Origin: Grammothele lineata
Taxonomy: Eukaryota > Basidiomycota > Agaricomycetes > Polyporales > Polyporaceae
NCBI GenBank assembly: GCA_002150815.3
Contig: NDFF03000043.1
Coordinates: 372,001-436,000, forward strand
Direction of reading: 5' to 3'
DNA length: 64,000 bases
Shown: positions 54,712 to 64,000 of the stretch, piece after piece
Layout: each line of letters starts with the position of its first letter
How positions within the stretch are numbered: the first letter of the stretch is position 1
Notes under the pieces: model-generated
Seen by the model: only the letters and a program-made list of their open reading frames with translations
The model's database searches: none
What the model was told of the DNA's origin: nothing
Translations under genes and position numbers: made by a program

Positions 54712-57700
54712 CTATGCGCTCGCCATGACCACAGGCGGGAATGGTTCCACCTTCGCCTTCTTCTTGCCGGGGGTGCCCGCGCCCTTGCCCTTCTTCCCTG
54801 TGCCAGCGCCGGTGCCCGTGGCCGACCCGGTGGCAGACATGTCCCCGCCGCTGCTCGATGCCGCCATGAGCGGCGGTGGGGCAGGAGGTCCTGGGGTCGT
54901 TGGAGGTGGAGCGCCGGCACCGGCGTCCCCGCCTGCGTCTGGGGCGGGCCCGGCGGGAGGCTGGGGCTGAGGCGGCTTCGCCTTGCTCTTCTTCTTCGCG
55001 GTGCTCGCAGCGGGCGCAGCTTTGTTGATCGTCCCGAGCGGGCCGATCTTGGCGTGTGATGGGCTTGGAGCGTCGTCCGGGAGGACGATGGTTGATGGCA
55101 GCTCGACAGAAGGCGGACCAACGGGCTCGGCAGACGCAGGGTTGATGGGTATAGAAGGGAGTGAGGGGGCGGAAGGAGGTGCGAGCGGGGGTGCAAGAGG
55201 TGGTGGAAGCCCCAGAGGTCCAGATAGTGGTGGGGGAAGACCGGGGAGGGGAGCTGGAGGTGCGGGTTGCGCAGCAGCGAGGGATGTCGCAAGCTCGTTG
55301 ACGCGGGTCTGGTAGAAGCCTTTGAGGAGGCCGATCTGGTCGTCGATGGTGTGCGAGTCCAAAGGTACGAAGGGAGGCGGTGGTGGGAAGGGGGGAGGCG
55401 GCTCTGTGGGTTTGGCACTGTGTGATAGAGCTCTATATTAGTAACCGGAATTATAGGTTGTCGCTGGAACGCGTACGTCGACGGGCCTTCCTTGAGACCA
55501 CCCTTGCCCTTGCCTTTGAGGAGCCTCTTGGGGACGGTGAGACTTGACAGACCGAACTCGTCGGCAATGCCAAGCTCCTTGAGGCCGAAGAAGTCGTCGC
55601 CGAAGGAGTCCGCGAAATTACCCCTATACGAGAGGTGAGTATCCAAAAAGTGGGGGATGAAGAGGACAGCGTACATGACGAACTCGCCCTCTTCTTCGTC
55701 GCCTTCGTTCCGGAAAAGAGCCTCGTCATCCCAAGCCTCTTCGGTAGTCTGGGCAGGTCATGAGACATGAGAAGAGGGGCATGACAGACAACACTACTTA
55801 CCGCCTCGCCGTAAGCATTCGTCAGCTTCTTCTCCAGCTCCGCCAGCCGTCCGCCATAGCGTACGACATCATCCTTGATATACCGCTCGAGATCGTTCAC
55901 CTGAGTGATGCCACTCTCGAATAGCGTGTGCAGGATGATTTCCTACCCAGCCAATGAGTCACAATAGTACTGGTAGAGGCAGGAGGACGTACCTCTGGCG
56001 TCATTTGGTTCCCGTACTTGTCACATAGAAACCGGATCGTCCGACCAACGTTCTGAAGGTATTCCGCGGTGACGCTAGCCAGCACATCCAGAGCCATCTT
56101 AGAAGTCCCTATTGCCCGCCAAATGAACATCGACCCTCACTCATACGCCGACTAGCACAACTCACCTTGGAATCCGGCATGCTCCAACACCTTCCCACCC
56201 ATCCAATGTAGACAATCATTCGCATGCTCCTCACCCATCTCCAGCCCCCGCCCCACGGGTTTCCACGGCCGCTCATCCAACACGTCGTCCGCCTCGTCAG
56301 GGATATCGTTCAGTATAGGCGGAATCCCAGTACCTCCCTCTTCCAACGCTTGAGTGAGCGCAGTGAACTTCGCATGTGTCGTCCTCACGCGCCGTAGAGT
56401 GCGGATGTTGTTGTTCATGTGGTAGAGTAACGTGTCTGGCGTGCTGACGTCTTTCTTCTTCTTCTTCTTCCGGCGTCTTGCTTCCCGCGGGGGGTCGCCG
56501 ATCGCGGGAGGAGGCGCAAAGGAAGGAACAGAATGCTCATCGGAGAAAGCATGCACCATGGTAGGAACGCCGTTCGTGAGCATCTCGTCGGAGCGCATCG
56601 CGTCCCACCAGAGCTCGACGACGGGCTTCTCAGCCGCGTTGTGGACGCGCGCGCGTTTGCGGGGCCGGTCATCAGAATACCCGTTCCTGATTTGCGGCGT
56701 CAGAGGGGACGCAGAGAAGAAAGGTTAATTGTACGCACAACTTTCGTTTCGCACCAATTTCGCCGTCCACCGTGCCCATCGCCTCGTCTCCGAACAGGGA
56801 TACGTCCTTGTCGTCACCGGATGTCGAGACGTACTGCAGCAATCGCTCCTTCAGCTGCTGGACTGCTGGATCGGATGGGTCAACGGTGGCTTCGTGCTCG
56901 AGGTAGTCGTCGACATCGCGCTCTAGCTGGAGGAAGGCCGACATGCCATCTTGTGTGCGGACGAAGGCTGGCGACTCCGGAATCCCAGAGTCGCGCTGGA
57001 TCTTCTTGGACTGCCCGGGAAGAGGAGGCGCTTGCTTCGTCGGACTAGGGGAACGATACGAGGTCCCTGGGAGGTGACGTCCAGTCCCGTTGAGTGTGAT
57101 TCCGTTCACACGGGCGACGCCTCGGGCTGGTGCTTCGCCAGGGAGAACGGGGTCTGCGCGCTCCTTGTGGTCTGTGATATGCTTGAGTAGCCGTTCGGCC
57201 TTTGCTTTCAGCCGTGTGGCGCATAATCGTAGAGGGTGGTCCTAAATACAAGCGGCTGAGGAACAACAAGAGTCGTATCATGGCAGCGCACGTACCAGGG
57301 TAGCATTATAGGTAAAACAATTATCCCATATGAGGTTCAAATCATCGTGGAACTCCTTCTTGGACTTGTAGTGCCGCTGCTTGACCTTCTTAAGCATTGT
57401 TTGGAGGTCCATGGGGTTGGATATGACTGTTAGGAATGAGCAAAGAACGCACGCGCAGTCACGGCCGATACGCACTGTCATAGTAATCGGGGACCTCTGA
57501 CTTTGCCACCGGCTTCAAGAAGGCCTCCGCATCACGGTTGTCCTATAGGCGCTACTTAGCTCACGTGAAGGCGTGCGGTGGCTGAAGGTAATCTCACCAT
57601 TGTGACCATGCGGAGGTCGACGAGGAGACCCTCGAGGGAGTCATAGAACGCGTCCGCAAGCTTCGCGGAGTCATTAGAGGACCGCTGAGGGCGAGGTGGG

Positions 57701-57890
57701 TACTAGTACGTGTGCGGAGTAAGGCGACTACTCACCCGTGCATCCTTGACGGCGCTTAGTAGTAACCTGAGCTCGGAGTCGGGTAAGGAGGACTTGACCT
57801 GGCTTGCGGTGAGGGTCTTGAGGAGGTTCTGGGTGTGCGCGCCGTGAGCAGCAATAAAATTGGATGGATGGCGAGCGGGCGTACGTTCAT
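54712..57890 (-). CDS. SPT7: SAGA complex subunit Spt7 (bromodomain and histone fold)
   Basis: Structural subunit of the SAGA co-activator. Eleven exons: 57890-57885, 57828-57736, 57684-57598, 57542-57476, 57426-57296, 57241-56739, 56686-56166, 56108-55993, 55942-55802, 55748-55477 and 55417-54712, giving 880 residues with agreeing phases throughout. An acetyl-lysine-binding bromodomain lies near residues 65-130 ([36 protein letters not shown]). A bromodomain-associated histone fold follows near 480-550 ([38 protein letters not shown]). Between them are a Ser/Pro linker and a poly-Lys run; the C-terminal third is Pro/Ala-rich with [11 protein letters not shown] basic ends. The first coding exon is only six bases (Met-Asn), chosen because it is the only ATG that splices in phase to [12 protein letters not shown]. 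It is divergent to CDH1. Confidence 0.88.
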
Positions 57891-58190
57891 AGCCGGTCCA
57901 TTCGGTGAGTGCGGTGGGGGTTGCGGAACAAGGTAGGCATTCGGACTCCGCCCGTATGCCTCGCACTATGCCGAACGCAGCACCCTTCTAAATGAGTCAA
58001 GCGGGTCCTCAACTCTTTTGTCGGAGTGCAAATATGCATGCTGACGTAACACGCGACGCGACGCGGATGCGAGTGCGTTTGCCACCGTCTGCTTTACCCC
58101 CAAACCACTATCACCCGCGCCGGTCCATGCTAGCTTCCTCCTCTGCCCGCCACTCCTGAACTGCGCCTCCCTCTTTCTCGACCCATTCCC
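57891..58190. promoter_or_regulatory. Shared divergent promoter SPT7 / CDH1
   Basis: Exactly 300 bp separate the two start codons. No TATA box is apparent, and the interval is CpG-rich around 58045-58075. It probably functions as one bidirectional promoter. Confidence 0.55.
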
Positions 58191-60282
58191 ATGTCAGGAC
58201 TCAAGAATTCGCCATTCGGCAAGCGGCTACGCGGTGCGGACGAGGAGAGTCCCAGGAAAAACCGGGGGCGGTTCCATCCCGCCTTCCCCATTCCGTCCGG
58301 ATCCACGCCATCGCTCGACTCAAGGTCCGGCACGAGCGAGGGAGCAACTCCAGAGAGTCCAGAGCGCGGCGCACACCGAGACTATGGCGACAGGTTCGTT
58401 CCCTCGCGCGACGCCGGGGACATGCGCACGACGTTCCATCTCATGGAGGAGGCCACCCCGACAACCCCGTCGAAGAACCGCATCATCCCCACCGAGTCCG
58501 ACGCGCAGAAGGAGCAAGCCAACTCGATCTTCAACACCATCCTCCATACCGAGGTTACACCCGCCTCGCCGCAGCGCGCAGGGTCGCCCGTGCGTCAGCC
58601 GACAGCCTCGACGTCCAACATGCCAGTGACTCCTACTCGTCGACGACTCTTCAACTATAACTCACCCTCAAGGTCCAACCCGGCCACTCCCTCTCGGCGC
58701 CTAGATATGCCCACCGACGAAGCATATTCTCTAAGTCCCGTTCGCCCTGAAAGTCGACGGATGTTGGAAAGCCCTAGACGACAGCTGCGGAGTGTATGCA
58801 AAACGCCGTACAGGGTTCTGGACGCGCCGGAGCTAGCGGACGACTTCTACCTCAACCTCGTGGACTGGTCAAGCACGAACGTCCTTGGAGTAGGCCTCGG
58901 TGCTTGCGTTTACCTCTGGACCGCGCATACCGCTCAAGTATCGAAGTTGTGCGATCTGACCAATATTCGAGACACGATCAGCTCAGTATCATGGGTTCAG
59001 AAGGTACGCGCAGAACAGTTGCACTATGTTTGGCTTGTTCCTGTTCTTTCTGTCGTTGGTCCTTTGCCTGGAATCACTGCACGTCATTTGGTGGTCTGCA
59101 GTGAACTTCCGTGGCGTGTTTTCGGGTATACTTCGTGCCATAGCCTCCAGTTCTCCTCACCTTCGACGTCTCGTCCAGAGAGTGCCTTTATGTCCCTTAC
59201 CATATTTCTTTGCTTCACCCATTCGCATTCTGCTTCTGCATGTCGCCGAGCAAGTGTTGTGAGTAGACGTTACAATCCGAGAATTGGTGGCTATGGCATT
59301 CCTCTTCCAAGCGCTCTTGTCGGCAACATTGGTTGACCAACCTCCCAGGGTACCACGCTCGCGGTCGGGACTTTGTCCGGCAGGCTACACATCTATGACG
59401 CCAGCACGTTGCAGCTCACGCGTTCGTATGAACGTGCACACACGCAGCGCATCGGTGCACTCTCCTGGAACGCGCATATCCTCAGTTCCGGCTCACGAGA
59501 TCGTATGGTTCACCACCGTGATGTACGCGAGCCCGGATCGAAGCCGTTCAAGCGATGTCAAGGTCACAAACAAGAAGTCTGTGGTCTACGGTGGAGCGGC
59601 GACGGTGGAGCTCAAGCTGCAACATTGGCAAGTGGCGGAAACGACAACAAGGTCTGTATCTGGGATCTTCGGGGATCAAAGCGACCAGGAGGCCTTGGCG
59701 TTCCGTCAGGACGCGTGGGCAACGTTCCAGGGAGTTCAAACGCAGGGGCGAGTGGGGAGGACGGAGACACTCCGTTGTGGAAGTTCCACGAACACACAGC
59801 CGCCGTCAAGGCTTTGGCTTGGGATCCCCACGTCTCCGGCGTTTTGGCGACTGGAGGCGGGACGGCTGACAAGCACATACGCTTTTGGAACGTTCAAACG
59901 GGAACGATGTTGAACGAGCTGGACACGGGCAGTCAGGTATGCTAGCTCTCATCTTGCTGAACGTTAGGGAGGCTGACGTATTTCCTAGGTTTGCAATCTG
60001 ATCTGGTCGCTCACCTCGCATGAGATCGTCTCCACGCACGGTTTCTCCTCCACGACGGCCCAGAATCAGATATGTATTTGGAAGTACCCCTCACTCGACA
60101 TGGTCGCTTCCCTTACCGGTCATACACATCGAGTCCTCTATCTGGCTATGAGCCCGGAGGGCGAAACGATAGTGACTGGGGCTGGTGACGAGACGCTCAG
60201 GTTCTGGAACGCCTTCCCCAAGAGGGAGAGCCATACGGCGCGTCAAGAAAGTCGTCTTGACTACAGCCGCCTCATTCGTTGA
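58191..60282 (+). CDS. CDH1: APC/C activator Cdh1/Fizzy-related (WD40)
   Basis: Substrate-recruiting activator of the anaphase-promoting complex in mitotic exit and G1. Exons 58191-59003, 59349-59936 and 59989-60282 give 564 residues with agreeing phases. Diagnostic motifs are the C-box [13 protein letters not shown] near residues 66-78, the linker [20 protein letters not shown], a seven-bladed WD40 propeller ([73 protein letters not shown]), and the terminal Ile-Arg tail (RLIR-stop) that docks on APC3. The N-terminal 200 residues are Ser/Pro-rich with many SP/TP sites, consistent with inhibitory Cdk phosphorylation known for Cdh1. Intron 1 is 345 nt, unusually long locally. The C-box context and long N-terminus favour Cdh1 over Cdc20. 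Confidence 0.93.
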
Positions 60283-62262
60283 AGCCCGACTCGCAATCTC
60301 TCCGGCCTCGCCATCCTTGTTCTCCCCCGGGCTGAGCCGTGCTCTCGCTGTTTGTCTCTCGCACCGCTTCGATGTGGTGCATGGACTATCGACCATATAC
60401 TGTACGATCTCGTAGTGTTTTTAGCTTTCCTGCCCCTGCACGATCCTTTCGCGCTCCGTTCGCTGTTCGTGTTATATTATACGCTACCATCTAGTTGTCC
60501 AGGACGCTATCAGCATCTCCCCGTCTGCTCCATCCACATCCACATCCCACATCCACATGTTCATCACATCGCATGCACATAAGTACTCTCTGCACATCCT
60601 ACACACGCCAGCCGTAATTCTTGTCTGTTGCTCTCCCTCTCTTTCTCTCTGTATTGGAACTGTTTATTGTCCGCCTACTGTCAATCGCGTCTTGACCGCC
60701 CCTCCCACCTACCCTCGCCTTTTCACCATTGTCCTTCTTGCTATGTCATTATCGATTGGCTGTTGTCTCTATACGCTTCCCAAGTTCCGTCCCCTCGTTA
60801 GTCTCACTCTCTCTTGTAGGGTTTCCGCACCACTATATGCGTACATGCAACCTTCATCCACCCACTCTTGCCCTACACCTTTCTAAAACCTTTGTTCGCC
60901 CCTCGATTTGTCACTTGTCCATATGTTTCCGCGTGCGTCCCACTAGACTCACGTGCGACTACTACCATTATACCTTGGTCCCTCGGTCCGTCTCTCCTTG
61001 CTCTCAGTATCTCTCGTTATTCCACGCATATGTCACAATACCACGCTGTACAGCTAGCTGTAAAGGCGCTCCAGGCCTGCTCCCCGTACCCTGCGTGCGG
61101 GGTCGGGACAGTTGTCGAGAGCTGCCGGGATAGATTCTTAGGTAGCGCGAGTCGCGCCCTTGAATGAAATAAACAATAGGTGAGTTCGTCCATGAATTGA
61201 ATAGAGAGGAGGACGCCGCGCTGATTGCGCGACTGTTGATGGGCATGCAGACAAACGTTGTTTCGTGTGCTGCTGGCGTGCTTGTCGGCCTGCAAGGACT
61301 GGGCTGGGATGGACGACACCGTGCGGACGGGCCGTGCTTCGCGCGCGTGGTCCTCGTGGTGGTTGAAGAAGATTCATTGGAGAATGGTGCATGATGGGTC
61401 GGTCCGACGAATGTGCCCGACGTGCCTTTCGCCTACTATGTTGCGACTTGAAGCTGAATATCATGTCGTGAAGGTTGTGAGGTTAGTACATTGGCACTTG
61501 ATGAGCACTGACCGTACCGAGCCCCTGCCCCAGGTACACCGGTTTCAAGAAACGCTCGTTATGATTCGGACGCCGACGGCGCCATTCTCATCGATAGCAC
61601 TGACCGTCGACGCTTCTTTGGAGAGTAACTCCCAAGAGGGTTCTCACGTGTCATCCGCGCCGTCTACCTGTAGTCGCTCGAAGTCCGGACAGACAGGCAG
61701 GGGCAAGGGGATCGTGGGGGATGGCACCACTGCTTCAACCTCTGAGTAGTGAAGGATCGCAACGGAGTACAAGGTACGCCTGATCGTAGACGTTGACGGC
61801 GACAGTTGTCTTATTGCGTTGTTTTCCCTTGTTTTATGTATGCTAGAAACTCAAGGCTTCTAAGAGCCTGGGAACAGGCCCATGCACATACTTCTAGGAT
61901 ATGTGGATTGGGCGCGTATGGTCAGCGTGCTTGATGGCGGCGCACTTCTGCGCTGGAAAACACGCTCCACGACATCTTCTCGAAATGGAGGTCATGCCCT
62001 CTCCGGCTGGAAGGTGACGAGACAAGTCGGCCGCGCACTGCCCTATCGTGCATTTTACGCACACTGCGCCCACAAACGTAAGGACTCCTCCCTCCCGCCA
62101 CGCGCATGAGACTCACTTCCGTCAACCCAGTCTGTCCTTTTAATGTTGCGGATCCGCAAAAGCTCGAGCGCTGCCTCGCTGCTCCTGACTCGCCACCGCT
62201 CTACCATCCACCCTGCATCCTCACAACCTTCCCAGCCTGCTCACTTCGATCCTCCCTCGACG
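60283..62262. other. Long 3' flank and gene-poor interval
   Basis: About 2 kb. The first 800 bp are pyrimidine-rich and probably include the CDH1 3' UTR; an AATAAA signal lies near 61165. Between 61.2 and 61.75 kb several short frames look partly coding (for example one containing PVSRNARYDSDADG and ending near 61629), but I could not build a supported gene. Confidence 0.4.
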
Positions 62263-62923
62263 ATGTCAGCCGTCGCCACCGCCACCGCCACCGCCACGAC
62301 CGGCGACCTCACGGCCTTAGACCTCCCCATGGTCCTAATCCACATACTATTCTACATCGTCCTCGGCTGTGCATTCTTGCCACTGTCCGTCTGGGCCGTC
62401 CTCCAACTCGGGCCATCCGGCCGCCTCCCCGACCTTCTGCGAGCGCTGCAGGAAGTAGACGACTTGTACTACTTCAGTCTTGAGAGCGGCCTACTCAACG
62501 AGGTTCAAACTGCTGGCATCCGCGGCAGGCTCATCGAGTGAGCGGTATTCATAAGTAATATAACATTTGTCGTGGTCGCTGACGAAGCTGTGCTCCTTAG
62601 GCTTCACAGTTATGCGGGGGCTCTGCGCGTCAAGGTTCTCCGCTTAGAGAGCTTTACAGACGAGTTGAAGGGCCTATTCGAAGGCTTATCTTGTCAGATC
62701 AACGACCTCAAGGTCGACGTGCATCAGCTCCGTGTCCATATCGCTGTATGTCGTTCCCATTGCGGACTCTGGTGCATAGATTTAAGTACTTATTTGTCCT
62801 TGACTGTGAATCTAGAGCTTGAGCGATAAAAAACTGAAGCGGCAGCAAGAGGAGGGACGCAGGTCTCTCCCGACTATAGTCAGGATGTCCGATGAGAAAG
62901 ACATAGCTGACTTCGTTGTATAA
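62263..62923 (+). CDS. Short orphan relative of array membrane protein B (B4)
   Basis: Distant fourth member of the array membrane-protein family, 175 residues from exons 62263-62537, 62601-62745 and 62816-62923. Two independent signs support homology: exon 1 ends in the same codon context and phase (ATC GA|GT) as B1-B3, and exon 2 is exactly 145 nt, as in B2 and B3, and splices in the same phases. The protein has one hydrophobic helix (MVLIHILFYIVLGCAFLPLSVWAV), then LPDLLRALQEVDDLYYFSLE and SFTDELKGLFEGLSCQINDL helices. It stops soon after (KDIADFVV) and lacks the Ser/Thr-rich tail and LPV end. No kinase gene accompanies it. An in-frame ATG at 62143 could extend the N-terminus. Confidence 0.65.
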
Positions 62924-63088
62924 AGCTGTATCTGTCTTCGCATACGCTTGCGAGGACTCGACATACCAAGTCATGTATCTGCACATACATTCTATCGAAT
63001 CGATCAGTTCACATCTGTACCTAAATCGAGCATCCCACATTCTCGTCTCCACGAAGTTGTAGGGGTGGTTGTTTGTAGGATAAAGTTA
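62924..63088. terminator. Convergent 3' interval
   Basis: 165 bp between the convergent B4 and membrane-protein genes; presumed site of both 3' ends. Confidence 0.3.
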
Positions 63089-64000
63089 TCAACGTGAGGC
63101 TCCCATCTCCATCTCCAGGCCCTGTCGGAAAGGATCCGTCGCAAAGACTGGCAGCTCGGCATCGTATCTACCTTCATCCCCGATAAGCGCGTCGACTTGT
63201 GTCGTGTCCATATTCATTTCTGGGGACACCGCCAGGCCGCTTTCCTCAGATATCTTCTTTTCTGCTTGAGGTTCAAGTTCCTCCGGCCCATCCTCCTCGC
63301 AACTTGCGGCGAAGCGAGTGAGCGTAGCGCCAAGATTGCCAACGACAGCAGACGTCATAAAGCGCAGGTTAGACACGGACGCCATGGTGCCTGCATTCCC
63401 TTGGGCTCCTCCGTCCCCCGCGCCATCGTCCTCAGAGTCGGCGTGGTATAGACTACGGAGGTCGAGCATGAACCGGCTGTAGCAGATGATTGTAGCGCTG
63501 AGCGCCGGGACGCGCAGGCTGTCAGCACAGCCGGGATATCGAACGAGAACGAAGTCAACACGTACGTGGGTACGAAGTCAACTGAGATGCCCGCGATTTG
63601 GTGTAAGATGGGTGAGTTGAGGGACTCAGCGAGGGAGTCGACGCTGGATGTGACCATAGCCAGGATTTGGACCACACCGATTATACTGTGAGCCGACAAT
63701 GATGAGTTCATATTCCGGCATGGAAGCGGGCTGCTGAGACGCACACGAAATAGACAGTACCTAGAAGATTTAAGATCAGATTGTGCCAGTGTAAGACAGG
63801 ACTCAATGTAATGCTTACCGTCAACAAGGAGAAGAGACGTAAGAGGAGTCCCTATATTTGCGGCAGATGCTCGTCTATACACGTCGTATGTCTTGATCCA
63901 TGTCATAGTCAGCAAGATGCAATCGACAACGACGTCTGCCCCTCTAGACGCGATCGTAGCTGCAGTAATGTAAGCACAAGAGTGCACAGTGTGCAGCTAT
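63089..64000 (-). CDS. DUF6533-like multi-pass membrane protein (5' end off window)
   Basis: C-terminal part of an integral membrane protein of an Agaricomycete-expanded family of unknown function (DUF6533-like, seven-helix type). Exons visible: 63959-63819, 63760-63745, 63685-63566 and 63476-63089; an intron begins to the right at 63960 and continues to the edge. Phases agree at every junction. Membrane helices include ADVVVDCILLTMTWIKTYDV and the segment formed across the 16-nt micro-exon (LLVDGTVYFVIIGVVQILAMV). The family hallmark TRFMLDLRSL precedes a long acidic, Ser-rich cytosolic tail rich in Glu and Asp. Roughly the first half of the protein lies beyond base 64000. Role unknown; receptor-like function has been suggested for such folds only by topology. 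Confidence 0.75.

Noticed and set aside
54693..55676. 327-codon minus-strand frame at the SPT7 3' end read without splicing
   Set aside because: Beyond 55477 it leaves the SPT7 frame into Ser/Arg/Leu-rich noise; the 59-nt intron to 55417 restores a Pro-rich in-phase tail.

Overview
The window looks like nuclear DNA of a filamentous basidiomycete, most likely an Agaricomycete (mushroom or polypore type). The signs are dense protein genes on both strands, many short GT-AG introns (mostly 48-77 nt), a few GC-AG introns, and lineage-typical families: a TSNAPI-repeat membrane protein, a DUF6533-like membrane protein, F-box proteins and an atypical kinase family. I found no rRNA, tRNA, CRISPR array or intact transposon. 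Gene models were spliced by hand from reading frame, splice sites and phase agreement; none is backed by transcripts.

Left part (1-25 kb): a RasGEF gene running off the left edge (-); an F-box protein (+); a 15-exon unknown protein (+); an F-box/LRR-like protein (+, 5' end unresolved); a TSNAPI-repeat single-pass membrane protein (-); an NmrA-like NAD(P)-binding protein (+) convergent with a two-domain ABC ATPase carrying a mitochondrial-type leader (-); and a C2H2-like nuclear protein (+).

Middle part (25.6-38 kb): two divergently transcribed paralogues of an unknown family that differ sharply in intron number; the mitochondrial twin-CX9C protein Cmc4 (-); and two aldo/keto reductase paralogues (+) on either side of an unknown membrane protein gene.

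Accessory centre (38.4-52.6 kb): a three-fold tandem array with a 4.5-4.7 kb period. Each unit has an atypical kinase gene (-) head-to-head with a small membrane-anchored helical protein gene (+), sharing a 529-565 bp divergent promoter, plus degenerate downstream modules. A fourth, shorter relative of the membrane protein lies alone at 62.3 kb. This is the best candidate for an undescribed system. One testable idea is a kinase plus membrane-effector pair, in which each kinase acts on its neighbour.

Right part (52.9-64 kb): a quinone oxidoreductase (-); SAGA subunit Spt7 (-) head-to-head with the APC/C activator Cdh1 (+) across 300 bp; the lone array-type membrane protein (+); and a DUF6533-like multi-pass membrane protein (-) whose 5' end is beyond the right edge.
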